Shown here piece by piece: positions 26,376 to 36,095 of a stretch of 64,000 nt of DNA; position 1 is the first letter of the stretch, and every line of letters starts with the position of its first letter. The notes below the pieces were generated by a model. It saw only the letters and a program-made list of their open reading frames with translations. It was not told the origin of the DNA and searched no databases. This DNA comes from Marinifilaceae bacterium. GTDB taxonomy: Bacteria; Bacteroidota; Bacteroidia; Bacteroidales; Marinifilaceae. The translations under genes were made by a program, and so were the position numbers. The stretch covers positions 51,107 to 115,106 of the forward strand of contig JAOARN010000053.1 in the NCBI GenBank assembly GCA_025210485.1, in the 5' to 3' direction.

Positions 26376-27296
26376 ATGAGATCAAAAAAATCAATAGCTA
26401 TACTATTAGGTATATTTTCATCTTTATTTTTTGCAGTAACCTTTGTTATAAACAGATTGATATCAGTAGGAGGAGGGCATTGGACGTGGACGGCATCACT
26501 TAGGTTCTTTTGGATGTTACCCATACTATTAGCTCTTGTTATTTTTTGCAAGGAGTTAAAACCTTTAATCCAGGTAATGATAAAAAAACCAATGCAATGG
26601 ATTATTTGGAGCACGGTGTGCTTTGGCATATTCTACGCACCCCTTAGTTTTGCTGCATCCTACGGTCCATCATGGTTGGTTGCTGGCACCTGGCAAATTA
26701 CTATTGTCGCCGGAATGCTTATCGCACCAATTATCAATAAAACTCCATTTCGAAAAACAATATCCTTTCAGGCTCTTTGTTTTTCTTTGATTGTTTTAGC
26801 GGGTATTTTAATAATGCAATTGAGTCAAGCCAAATCCATTTCATACGAAGACCTTATAATAGGAACTATACCTGTTATAATTTCCGCATTTGCTTATCCT
26901 CTGGGGAACAGAAAAATGATGCAAGTGGCTAATGGAAGACTAAATGCTAAACAAAGAACACTGGGGATGACTATAGCAAGTATGCCTTTTTGGATTCTAT
27001 TATCTATTTATGGTTTAAGCTTAAATGAGTTACCAACCGAATCACAAGCTCTTCAAACCCTTGTGGTTGCTTTGTGTTCAGGAGTAATTGCTACCTGCCT
27101 ATTCTTTATGGCAACAGACAAGGTAAGAAAAGATGAGAAGGCTCTAGCTTCGGTTGAAGCAACTCTTTCAACAGAAGTTGTATTTGCTTTGATTGGAGAA
27201 ATAGTAATATTAAAAATATCATTACCTGACATCTACTCTCTAATTGGAATATTATTAGTTATAATAGGAATGATGCTACATAGTTTGAAGAAATAA
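26376..27296 (+). CDS. DMT-superfamily transporter (EmrE-like, 10 TM)
   Basis: This 306-residue protein has about ten hydrophobic helices arranged as two five-helix repeats, the drug/metabolite transporter (EamA/EmrE) architecture. Recognisable elements are IFSSLFFAVTFVINRL in helix 1 and FGIFYAPLSFAASYGPSWLVAG, the latter typical of the multidrug resistance efflux transporter group. The C-terminal half has ALASVEATLSTEVVFALIGE. Substrate unknown. It stands alone with its own promoter and terminator, between two divergent paralogous receptor cassettes; a functional link to them is possible but not shown. Confidence 0.85.
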   Translation: MRSKKSIAILLGIFSSLFFAVTFVINRLISVGGGHWTWTASLRFFWMLPILLALVIFCKELKPLIQVMIKKPMQWIIWSTVCFGIFYAPLSFAASYGPSWLVAGTWQITIVAGMLIAPIINKTPFRKTISFQALCFSLIVLAGILIMQLSQAKSISYEDLIIGTIPVIISAFAYPLGNRKMMQVANGRLNAKQRTLGMTIASMPFWILLSIYGLSLNELPTESQALQTLVVALCSGVIATCLFFMATDKVRKDEKALASVEATLSTEVVFALIGEIVILKISLPDIYSLIGILLVIIGMMLHSLKK

Positions 27297-27323
27297 ATTT
27301 TAAATATCAAAACATAAACTTAT

Positions 27324-27351
27324 AAAGACCTTATCATACGATAAGGTCTTT
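27324..27351 (+). terminator. Terminator of the DMT transporter
   Basis: A perfect 11-bp stem (27324-27334 with 27341-27351) with a 6-base loop and a following T-run. Confidence 0.92.
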
Positions 27352-27730
27352 TTTGCATAATTAATTCTTCTGATTGACTGATAATTCACTTTAAAAAACC
27401 ACAAGACCTATAATTTGACTTTTTATTAAAACTTCACAAACTAAGATTAATAGACAGTGAGGATGAATAGAAGCCATTTTAATTATCCCCAATTATTCTA
27501 TCACTATATTTAAGTACAAAAGCAAACATAAACTTCATTTTTTGAAATTCTATTAATCTTAATACCAATCATATTAAATTTTAATTAAACTTGATTTCAA
27601 CTAAAATACCAGTTGAAAACTAACTATTATTAACTATACCAGATTAACAATAAGTATGTATTGTAGCATATTTCATCTAAATATAATTTCGCTGCTAAAT
27701 AATTTAATAAGCAAACAAAAAAATTGAGAG
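27352..27730. other. 380-bp spacer upstream of cassette B
   Basis: No ORF seen. It contains the probable cassette B promoter near its right end (27661-27691) and otherwise AT-rich sequence. Confidence 0.5.
27661..27691 (+). promoter_or_regulatory. Probable promoter of cassette B (DUF4876)
   Basis: TTG (27661-27663) is 20 bases before TAATTTCG (27684-27691), one base off the TAnnTTTG consensus; the leader is about 35 bases. Confidence 0.5.
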
Positions 27731-28948
27731 ATGAAAAACACAGTATTTTTAAAATCGTTAATATGCTTTTTCGCATGTATTTCACTTTTTAGTTCATGTA
27801 GCGATGACGAAAATGAAAAAAAAATAAGTGTGAAAATAAAAATGAACTCTGTAATGGCAAAGGCTGCCGATGCAGATATATTAAAAACTTTAGAAGTGCA
27901 ACTAACCGATACTAGAACCATGGAAAAAAGCTATTGCCAAATAGGCGCTGATGGTACTGGTATGGTAGATGTATACAAGGGAACTTACAATATATCGGTA
28001 GAAAAAGACATCGAACAAAAAACAGAGAAAGAAGGAGAAGAACAAAAACAGTCATTCGTTTACAGTTCAAAATTGGAAAATTACAATATTGTCACTCAGA
28101 TGCAAGAAATTGAACTAAAATTAAACATCTTTCCAAAAAACACTAACAGTAAAAACTTTATTTTTAGCGAATTATTCTTTAATGGAGAAACAAATTCTGG
28201 TCAAATGATGCATCCTGACCGATATTACACAATATTTAACCCAAGTCAGGAAACACTTTATGCTGATGGCTTATGTATAGCTACTACCATGCAATATTCT
28301 GTAGGACCAAAACTAGATTTTTTTGATGAATACATGCCAAATATTGTTCCTATCTCAGGCTTTTTAACTATCCCTGGTACTGGTAAGGAACACCCTGTAA
28401 AACCAGGTGAAAAAATTGTTTTTGCATTAAGCGCAATAGATCATTCAGCAGTAGAAGGATACGATAATGCCGTGGATCTTTCTGGCGCAGACTTTGAATA
28501 TTATGGGGGTGAAAAAGATATTGACAATCCTGAGGTTCCAAATGCACTATTGACTGGTTCTCCAAAAATTCATCCAAGAGGTTTTTGGGCAAGCTGCTTA
28601 TTTAAATTAGAAAATGGAACACAAGAAACTATCGATAATTTCTACAATAAAAACAATAAAACCTACAAAATGAAAGATGAAAGTGAGATTCTACTAATTC
28701 TTTTAAATTCTGAGGAAATTATTGATGGCGTAATTACAGGTGACAGAGAAATGGTTACCAGATGCCTTCCTGAATCAGTAGATAGAGGCTACATAAAGGT
28801 TTCGGGATGCCATAGACAAGAATTAGTTATAAGAAAGGAAATCAAAATTGGAAATCAAATATTCTACAAGGATACAAATAATACTGATGAAGACTTTATA
28901 ATCAGAAAAGGTCAAACAGCATATCCTAAAGAATGGAGAAACAAATAA
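27731..28948 (+). CDS. DUF4876 surface lipoprotein (cassette B)
   Basis: This 405-residue paralogue of the 23555-24757 protein has a lipoprotein signal with lipobox SLFSSCSDDE (Cys at ~19) and an N-terminal ~110-residue beta domain. The DUF4876 pattern follows: FSELFFNGETN, YYTIFNPSQETLYADGL, IPGTGKEHPVKPGEKIVFA, DLSGADFEYYGG and DIDNPEVPNA. The C-terminal end (NTDEDFIIRKGQTAYPKEW) corresponds to SSKDFEIIVGGQKSYPK in cassette A, so the two are clear homologues. Probably exported to the cell surface and working with the downstream TonB receptor. Ligand unknown. Confidence 0.85.
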   Translation: MKNTVFLKSLICFFACISLFSSCSDDENEKKISVKIKMNSVMAKAADADILKTLEVQLTDTRTMEKSYCQIGADGTGMVDVYKGTYNISVEKDIEQKTEKEGEEQKQSFVYSSKLENYNIVTQMQEIELKLNIFPKNTNSKNFIFSELFFNGETNSGQMMHPDRYYTIFNPSQETLYADGLCIATTMQYSVGPKLDFFDEYMPNIVPISGFLTIPGTGKEHPVKPGEKIVFALSAIDHSAVEGYDNAVDLSGADFEYYGGEKDIDNPEVPNALLTGSPKIHPRGFWASCLFKLENGTQETIDNFYNKNNKTYKMKDESEILLILLNSEEIIDGVITGDREMVTRCLPESVDRGYIKVSGCHRQELVIRKEIKIGNQIFYKDTNNTDEDFIIRKGQTAYPKEWRNK

Positions 28949-28978
28949 TTTTTGTCAAAAACAATTCTATAATATTTT

Positions 28979-29011
28979 TCTACTCGTTTTGAAATTATAG
29001 GAACGAGTAGA
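28979..29011 (+). terminator. Terminator or attenuator between DUF4876 and receptor in cassette B
   Basis: A perfect 10-bp stem (28979-28988 with 29002-29011) followed by a run of about eight T. It lies inside the cassette, so it either uncouples the lipoprotein from the receptor or lowers receptor expression. Confidence 0.88.
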
Positions 29012-29228
29012 TTTTTTTTACTAGGCTAGCTGATAATAAATAATTTGATTAAATTTTTGATTACATAATTAACCAATCAAAAACACTAATCATTTCAATC
29101 TATTAAACTCTTGAAATAAAAATTAAATATCAACTAATGTATATATTTAATCAACAAACAAGTGAAATATCTAGAACACTGATTTAATACCAAGTAAAAG
29201 CCAGCCCAAATATCAAGCTTCAATCAAA

Positions 29229-32018
29229 ATGCGACTAAAACCCCTCCTGTTTATTATCATAAGTTTAGTTTTTTATTCAAACACATCAATCGCTGATAAA
29301 CATAAAAACAACTATTCCCTAAAGGCTAAACTATTAGCTAAAAACACAAAAACCCCTATTGCTTTCGCGGTGGTTAAAATAGAAGAATCGGATATTTATA
29401 CAATTACAGATATTAACGGTTATTTTTCATTCACCAATCTAAAAAAGACAAATTACAAACTTTCATTTTCATGCCTTGGCTATATAAGTAAAACAATAGA
29501 GCTCTGTATAGACAAAGACATAAATGACCTAAGTTTTGAGCTTTACCAAAACAGTTACTCTCTAGAAGAAATCAACATAATGGCTAAAAAATCAAAAGGA
29601 AATAAACTTCAAATAAATCAAAATGCCATTGAGTATATTCAACCTGTCTCCATCCATGATGTATTATTACTATTGCCTGGAAGTATTCATACCAATCAGA
29701 ATTTATTAAACTTCCAAAATTACAGTTCGAGACAAGCAGGCAGCGACTCCAACACTTCGCTTGGAGCAGGTTTTATTTCAGATGGTGCTCCCATAACAAA
29801 TGATGGAATGAGATCACAAATGATCGGAATTACAGAAAACACAACAAAATCGGAATATTCAGGAGATTACGAATTACAGAAAAAAACAGGTATTAACAAG
29901 GGAGTAGATATGAGAAATATATCAACAGATCATATTGAGAGTATTGAATTTGAAAAAGGAATCAGTTCTGCTAGATATGGTAATATGTCAAGCGGTCTTA
30001 TACGTTTAAACTCCAAACACGGAATTAGTCCATACAGAATAAGACTTAAAACAGATTTAAACAACTCATTGTTTTATCTTGGAAAAGGGTATAAATTATC
30101 TGACAATGGGGCAAGCATTCATATTGGTATAGATTATTTAAATTCGATAAACGACCCCAGAGAATCGACAGATAAATTTGAACGAATCACAGGACAATCG
30201 TATTATAAAAACAGATTTAATATCAATAATCATAAACTAGATATTGATATTAAATATTCATATACTGGAAGTATTAATAAAATGAAAAAAGATGAGCTCA
30301 CCTATGAGTTTAACGAATCGTACAAAGCTGACTACAAAAAAAATAATCTTCTATTCAAAAGTAAAATTAATTTTAGTAACAAAAATTTAAAAAACTTAGA
30401 ATTTATTCATTCAGCAGATTTCACAACCGATAATATTGAACGTCACATGAGAGTTCTTTCTACTTCTGGTCCAATGCCTGCTCCTACTTCTTTTGTCGAA
30501 GGCGAAAAGGAAGCTGTTTATCTGCCTGGTTTATATTATAGTGATTTTGAGCTAGACAATAAAGTTCTTAATGTTTTTTCTCAGATAAATATTTTATACA
30601 ATATTGACATAACAAAAAAACTTAATAGTAATATTAATATTGGAATAGAACATAAAAATAAAAAGAACTATGGTGATGGTGCAGTTATCAAAGATCCTAG
30701 CCGACCACCATTTCCTTATGATAATTCATATATGCGTCCTCGTAAAAACTCAGATATCCCAGGAATATCAAGCATATCATCCTATTTACAATCAAATTCT
30801 ATTTATAGGTTTAAAAATTCAAATTTAATTAAATTATCTGCTGGGATTAGAACTACAAAAATCTTAAACATTTCGTCTAAATACAGATTAGCCGATGTAA
30901 TTATTTCGGAACCAAGGTTAAACTTGTTTTATGTAACTAACAAACCAAAATTCAAAAATAGCTTTAGAATTTCTTATGGCATTGAAAACAAACTACCTAC
31001 AATGAATCATCTATATCCTGAGAATATCTATAAAGATTTTTTAATATTAAATGCATACAGTAATAAAATAGAAAATAGATCACTGATTACATATACCAAA
31101 ATTTTTGACATGACAAATTTTGAACTAGATGTAATGAAAAACAATAAATATGAAATCGGATGGGATATTGATTATAAAGATTTACATTTTTCTATTACAG
31201 CTTTTAAAGAAGAATCAAAACAATCGTTCGAATATACCAAAAATTATACTCCTATAAATTTTGATTGGTACACAAGATTAAAACCAGGAGTTGACATATC
31301 AAACAGAAAGCCCACAAAGGATGATTATTTCAAAGATGAGTACACATCATTTGCAATGACTTCAAAAATATCAAACAATTCAACAACAGTAAAGAAAGGA
31401 GTGGAATACAGAATTATTCTACCCAAGATTAAAAGTATATATACTAAGGTGGAGATTAATGGCGCTTACTATTATACTAAATACGGCACAAAATCATTAC
31501 AATACAAACACCCTAATGCCACACTTAATAGCAGAGAGTACCAGTACGCAGGCATTTATGACGACAACCCATACTATGTTTACAAAAGACTTAATTCTAA
31601 TGTTTGGTTAAATACTCACATCCCGAAACTAAAATTAATATTCACAAACTTTTTCCAGTTTATATGGAGTGACTCCAAACAATTTTATGATAATAGAAAT
31701 CCATACCCAATATATTATTATGGTAAGGATGAAAAACTTATTTCTGTAAACAATAAAATCATTTCAGAAATAAATAACAACGAATCCATACTAAGACATT
31801 TAAAATCGACAAATAGAGAAATTGATTATGCAAAAGACTCTAAACCAGTATCTATCATTTGGAATATAAAAGCAACAAAAGAATTTGGCAAAAGTACACG
31901 ATTATCTTTCTTCGTTGACAATATAATTGACATAAACCCTATATACAATAATAAAAGCAAGACCGAAAGAGAATGGAAAAACCCATACTTTGGTATCGAA
32001 CTATTTATAAGACTATAG
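29229..32018 (+). CDS. TonB-dependent receptor with carboxypeptidase-like N-domain (cassette B)
   Basis: The 929-residue protein has a signal peptide (~1-22), then a CarboxypepD_reg-like domain (~30-115, with ITDINGYFSF and SCLGYISKTI). The TonB plug (~140-265) has EYIQPVSIHDVLLLLPG and SDGAPITNDGMRSQM, and the outer-membrane barrel ends FGIELFIRL. It aligns along its length with the 20464-23214 receptor (for example MRPRKNSDIPG against IRARKNRDIPS, and YKYEIGWDI-type strands). No SusD gene is present. It is 115 bases before the DUF6850-like barrel gene. Ligand unknown; the two cassettes may import related but distinct molecules. Confidence 0.88.
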   Translation: MRLKPLLFIIISLVFYSNTSIADKHKNNYSLKAKLLAKNTKTPIAFAVVKIEESDIYTITDINGYFSFTNLKKTNYKLSFSCLGYISKTIELCIDKDINDLSFELYQNSYSLEEINIMAKKSKGNKLQINQNAIEYIQPVSIHDVLLLLPGSIHTNQNLLNFQNYSSRQAGSDSNTSLGAGFISDGAPITNDGMRSQMIGITENTTKSEYSGDYELQKKTGINKGVDMRNISTDHIESIEFEKGISSARYGNMSSGLIRLNSKHGISPYRIRLKTDLNNSLFYLGKGYKLSDNGASIHIGIDYLNSINDPRESTDKFERITGQSYYKNRFNINNHKLDIDIKYSYTGSINKMKKDELTYEFNESYKADYKKNNLLFKSKINFSNKNLKNLEFIHSADFTTDNIERHMRVLSTSGPMPAPTSFVEGEKEAVYLPGLYYSDFELDNKVLNVFSQINILYNIDITKKLNSNINIGIEHKNKKNYGDGAVIKDPSRPPFPYDNSYMRPRKNSDIPGISSISSYLQSNSIYRFKNSNLIKLSAGIRTTKILNISSKYRLADVIISEPRLNLFYVTNKPKFKNSFRISYGIENKLPTMNHLYPENIYKDFLILNAYSNKIENRSLITYTKIFDMTNFELDVMKNNKYEIGWDIDYKDLHFSITAFKEESKQSFEYTKNYTPINFDWYTRLKPGVDISNRKPTKDDYFKDEYTSFAMTSKISNNSTTVKKGVEYRIILPKIKSIYTKVEINGAYYYTKYGTKSLQYKHPNATLNSREYQYAGIYDDNPYYVYKRLNSNVWLNTHIPKLKLIFTNFFQFIWSDSKQFYDNRNPYPIYYYGKDEKLISVNNKIISEINNNESILRHLKSTNREIDYAKDSKPVSIIWNIKATKEFGKSTRLSFFVDNIIDINPIYNNKSKTEREWKNPYFGIELFIRL

Positions 32019-32133
32019 TCACCACCTAGATAACACAAAAAAATAAGATCGAAGCCTCACTACTAATACAAGTTCAATCAACTTATTATCTTATATCACA
32101 GAGAATAAGTTTACAATAAACTCATATAGGAAA

Positions 32134-33786
32134 ATGAAAAAAATCATTATATTATGTATGGTAATCATTACTACTAAATTAACATATTCTCAAAATATTG
32201 AAAATTATGAATTTATACAACATAGATTATCCTCATCCGAAAAGCGTTTTTATGATTTAAATAAAACTATCAATACATATTTGTATAGACAGTTTTATAA
32301 AAACCCTGCTTTTCATAATTTGAACAGTCTGGATTTTAAATTAAACTCCTATTTATCAGTAAATTATTCCAAATCAAAACTCTATGGAGATTACATCACT
32401 GCAGAAGGTAATGAATTCGAAGATTTTCGTATTTGTGCGGCAGCTTACAAGCCAGTGACAATAAACTCCACATTATCTGGACACATACAACTATCAAGAG
32501 GTATACATAAAAATATATCATGGAATACAGCACGGGATTATGATTTATATTCACCATACATTTCTACTGATTCAATAGGTGGTGATTTTAAATTTAAAGA
32601 ATACTTAGTTTTCGGGAATTATGCCTTCAATATATCAAAGTTTAGCTTAGGGATCAACGCCTATTTCAAAGGAGAAAGAGCTCATCGAGAAACGGATCCT
32701 AGATGCTTGAATACAAGCTCGTGTATAGGTAGTAAACTTGGAATTATGAAACAATTTAGTAATAATATATTAGCTGCTAAAATAGGAATTGAGAAGAACA
32801 AACAACATATCACTATGAGATACTGGAGACCTGGACAACAAGAAAGATTTTTCGTAGCCAGAGGTCTTGGCCTGTACGATGAATATACAAGCAGAGTCAG
32901 TTTTGGTTATTCTCGAATGTACTATCTAAAAAGCTATATTGGTGGATTAACATATATTAGCGATTCAAAAAATACAAATCAAATAAGATCAGATATTGAA
33001 TACAAATTCTCGAAAATGAAAACAGAAGAATCAATAATCAGAGATCTATATGAATACAAAAATCATGAATTATCGAGCTCTATCAATTTTAAACATAATT
33101 TCAATAAAAGAAAAGCCTTTTCAATATCAATAATAAGTGAATTTTCAAGAAGAATAGGGTATGAGAATATTTTTATAAATGAATTAGTAGACAAAAAAAA
33201 CAATATCTATGACTACAAAAATATAGATATACAGAAAAATTACGAACTTTTAAACTTCAACAATAATATCAGCATTGATTATACAATAAATAAAAAAGAC
33301 AGAAGTGAATTCAAATTTATTTCAGGTATTGACTCAAAATATCGTAAAGAAAATCACAAAGAAAATTATATCACGAATTCATCAATCAATCCATACATTA
33401 GTTTAAACTACAAATTAAAATTCAATGATATACAACTATATATAAAACCTGTTTTTAAGAAAAAATTTACTCAAAAAAACAATTATAATATCACTTACCC
33501 TAAAAATACTAATATTGAATATCTTGAATTCCAACATGCTTTCAACCAATATGCATATTACAATTCCGAATGGAATGCCCTAAGCCTTGACTCTAAGATT
33601 GTGAAAGATTTACTAAAATATAAATTAGGTATCGGTCTTAAACTAATGTATATTGATGGAAACAGAGATAAGAACACTAATTACACAAAAGGGATTTCAT
33701 TTAATTCAAGAGCAGACTTAATAAACAGCTATACTGATAAACATAATGAAAAATGGATTTCATTTTATATTTTCATATTATTATAA
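32134..33786 (+). CDS. Large outer-membrane beta-barrel, DUF6850-like (cassette B)
   Basis: The 550-residue protein has a signal peptide (~1-19, cleavage near TYSQ) and beta-strand character throughout, with a C-terminal WISFYIFILL strand. It has the same length and position as the cassette A barrel and corresponds in several blocks (YKNPAF against LINPAY, ARDYDLYSPYISTDSI against NPDLYAPYYVADTM, HRETDPRC against KIKDPRV). DUF6850 membership is likely but not proven by a signature. Probably an accessory barrel or surface partner of the receptor. A bidirectional terminator follows at 33953. Confidence 0.7.
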   Translation: MKKIIILCMVIITTKLTYSQNIENYEFIQHRLSSSEKRFYDLNKTINTYLYRQFYKNPAFHNLNSLDFKLNSYLSVNYSKSKLYGDYITAEGNEFEDFRICAAAYKPVTINSTLSGHIQLSRGIHKNISWNTARDYDLYSPYISTDSIGGDFKFKEYLVFGNYAFNISKFSLGINAYFKGERAHRETDPRCLNTSSCIGSKLGIMKQFSNNILAAKIGIEKNKQHITMRYWRPGQQERFFVARGLGLYDEYTSRVSFGYSRMYYLKSYIGGLTYISDSKNTNQIRSDIEYKFSKMKTEESIIRDLYEYKNHELSSSINFKHNFNKRKAFSISIISEFSRRIGYENIFINELVDKKNNIYDYKNIDIQKNYELLNFNNNISIDYTINKKDRSEFKFISGIDSKYRKENHKENYITNSSINPYISLNYKLKFNDIQLYIKPVFKKKFTQKNNYNITYPKNTNIEYLEFQHAFNQYAYYNSEWNALSLDSKIVKDLLKYKLGIGLKLMYIDGNRDKNTNYTKGISFNSRADLINSYTDKHNEKWISFYIFILL

Positions 33787-33952
33787 CAATAACACCAAAA
33801 ACAAATAACATATTTCCAACACTCTGAACTAGTTTTATACAAAAACAAGATGAAGCTTTTGTATTCCCTTTAGCAGTTTGATTTACTTTGATTGTTCCAT
33901 TTTTCAAATTTTTATTGTAAACTTATTCTGAGACCAGACACAGTACTATGCA

Positions 33953-33983
33953 AAAAAAGAGGCTTTTATATAGCCTCTTTTTT
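33953..33983. terminator. Bidirectional terminator
   Basis: A 12-bp stem (33953-33964 with 33972-33983, 7-base loop) with A- and T-runs on either side, between convergent cassette B and the YfcC-type gene. Confidence 0.9.
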
Positions 33984-34011
33984 GTTACTTATATTCAAAT
34001 CAATATCGTGA

Positions 34012-35589
34012 TTAAAACCCATTAAGCTCCATAAGTACAGTTGGAAATAAAAGCAATAAACCAAGCAATACTAAAATTACCATAAATGGCATCATCCATT
34101 TAACCCATTTTTGATAAGGAATTTTTGCTACTCCTAAAACTCCTAATAATACGCCTGAAGTTGGTGTTAACATATTTGTAAAACCATCACCAAACTGGAA
34201 AGCCATAACTGTGGACTGCCTAGAAACCTCTATTAAATCAGATAACTGAGACATGATTGGCATAGTAAGAGCCGCTTTAGCAGAACCTGAAGGAATCAAA
34301 ATATTAATAAGAGTTTGGAATAAATACATCATACTTACTGATGCTACCTTACCAAATCCTTCCATAGAAACTGCAATATTATTAAGAACAGTATCGATAA
34401 TCTTACCATCCTGAAGTATTACAATAATACCTCCAGCAAGACCTACAATAATAGATGCAGACATAATATCTTTTGCTCCCTCTAAAAACAATTTTGTTAT
34501 TTTATCAGCACTATATCCCATCGACAAACCAGAGAAAATACCAAGAGTAAGGAATAAAATTGCAATCTTTTTAACATACCAACCATAACCCATAACTCCT
34601 ATTATCAGAAATAGAATAGTAAAAAGTAACAAATTGATAATAAAAAAATGCGCTGATTTTCTTAGTGAAAAGAAACCCGAAATAAGAAACACAAATGCCA
34701 AAATTGGAATAATTGGCAATGTCATTGAAGATGACCCTACATTAAGTGTAGTTTCCTGAAAATAATATGAGTAAATAGCCAAGACAACAAATAAAAACAC
34801 ATATGAAATCCAAGCACCTATAGGTGTTTTCAATTCAATCTTATCAATATCATCGCCTTCACCCTTTTCTCTCCAATAAGCATCATCTTCATATACAACA
34901 GATGTTTTAGGATTTTTCTTAACCTTATTAGCATATCTTAATATATATGCAATGCCGACAAAATTCAGAACCAACCAACAAAACATTCTATATTCAATAC
35001 CAGAAAACAATGGAAGTTTTGCTAAACCTTGAGCAATACCAATAGTAAAAGGATTTAAAATTGCACCCGCAAAACCTAAACCTGCCGCCACAAAACAGAG
35101 ACAAACACCAACAATTGAGTCATAACCCATAGAAATAGCCAAAGGAACGAAAATAATAACAAAAGCAATGGTTTCTTCACTCATACCAAATACTGCCCCA
35201 AAAACAGAAAACAGAAGCATAATAAGAGTAAGAATAATATTATTAACCCCTATTGCCTTAAAAAATGATATATTTTCAACTTTCTTAGCAGCATTCAAGA
35301 ATGCATAAATTCCAATATCAATTGACTTAGTAGCATTCATAATCCAGAATGCACCACCAATCATAAGAATGAAAATAATGATTTCAGCCTGATTAACGAA
35401 TCCTTGAAAAAAAGATGACAATATCTGCCAAGTTTGAGGAACACTATCAATATTATGAAATGAACCTGGAATAACTCCCCCATCAGCATCTCTCAAATAA
35501 GCACCTCCAGGTATTAACCATGTAAGAATAGCACAAAAAACTATTACAAAAAACACAATCACATAAGTGTGTGGAATCTTTTTAAACAT
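34012..35589 (-). CDS. YfcC/DcuC-family membrane carrier
   Basis: This 525-residue inner-membrane protein has about 12-14 hydrophobic helices. It opens MFKKIPHTYVIVFFVIVF and TWLIPGGAY, has FGMSEETIAFVIIFVPLAISMGYDSI and LNPFTIGIAQGLA in the N-half, and the repeat-like LIPSGSAKAALTMPIMSQLSD and LTPTSGVLLGVL in the C-half. These are typical of the YfcC / C4-dicarboxylate anaerobic carrier (DcuC) group, which includes putative basic amino-acid antiporters. The substrate is not determinable. The preceding soluble gene (35613-36095) starts 23 bases upstream and is probably cotranscribed. Confidence 0.85.
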   Translation of the reverse strand: MFKKIPHTYVIVFFVIVFCAILTWLIPGGAYLRDADGGVIPGSFHNIDSVPQTWQILSSFFQGFVNQAEIIIFILMIGGAFWIMNATKSIDIGIYAFLNAAKKVENISFFKAIGVNNIILTLIMLLFSVFGAVFGMSEETIAFVIIFVPLAISMGYDSIVGVCLCFVAAGLGFAGAILNPFTIGIAQGLAKLPLFSGIEYRMFCWLVLNFVGIAYILRYANKVKKNPKTSVVYEDDAYWREKGEGDDIDKIELKTPIGAWISYVFLFVVLAIYSYYFQETTLNVGSSSMTLPIIPILAFVFLISGFFSLRKSAHFFIINLLLFTILFLIIGVMGYGWYVKKIAILFLTLGIFSGLSMGYSADKITKLFLEGAKDIMSASIIVGLAGGIIVILQDGKIIDTVLNNIAVSMEGFGKVASVSMMYLFQTLINILIPSGSAKAALTMPIMSQLSDLIEVSRQSTVMAFQFGDGFTNMLTPTSGVLLGVLGVAKIPYQKWVKWMMPFMVILVLLGLLLLFPTVLMELNGF

Positions 35590-35612
35590 ATTATTATATT
35601 TTTTTATTTTAT

Positions 35613-36095
35613 TTACAAAAATCCATTATCATAACAATCAGGAATTTTCTTCTCCATTTGAGGTTTTTCCTGAAGCTCTTTAATCAACTTTAAACAAGCC
35701 TTTTCAATATCCTGATAAAAATCTTCAGCTACTAAAACTAATTTTCCATCATACATTCTAAGATGTCTAGCTTCCTTTGGTTTATTATTCAAAGAGCATA
35801 ATATTATTTCACTAGAAACAGTAAAAGTATGAGTTAATTGATTTCGGAATTTAGCATAAAACCAATGATCTGTATTAATATTTCTATATCGATTTCCTAA
35901 AAGAATATTCAAACCTTTCGAAAATCTTTTTTGAGATTGAGATGATGATTTCAAGGGTTTTCTATCATAATGAGCTCCTAAAAATTCAATAATCTGACCC
36001 ATAAGGACAAAAGCAAACATATACATTTGATTATCTATCATTTTTTTTAAATTGACAATCAAATATTTTTTTATAAACTGTGATGAATAAAGCAT
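35613..36095 (-). CDS. Conserved hypothetical helical protein with HEPN-like RNQLTH motif
   Basis: I cannot name the family of this 160-residue, mostly helical soluble protein. The N-terminal helix region (FAFVLMGQIIEFLGAHYD) and the later FRNQLTH, an R-x4-H motif, are reminiscent of HEPN-domain proteins, but this is a short pattern and could be coincidence. The C-terminal part is Glu/Lys rich (KACLKLIKELQEKPQ). It lies 23 bases upstream of the YfcC-type carrier on the same strand, so it may be expressed with it. Function unknown. Confidence 0.6.
   Translation of the reverse strand: MLYSSQFIKKYLIVNLKKMIDNQMYMFAFVLMGQIIEFLGAHYDRKPLKSSSQSQKRFSKGLNILLGNRYRNINTDHWFYAKFRNQLTHTFTVSSEIILCSLNNKPKEARHLRMYDGKLVLVAEDFYQDIEKACLKLIKELQEKPQMEKKIPDCYDNGFL

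Noticed and set aside
20464..32018. Heme-specific Xus or HmuY-type system
   Set aside because: Neither receptor neighbour resembles HmuY or the Xus surface lipoprotein, so heme was not assigned.
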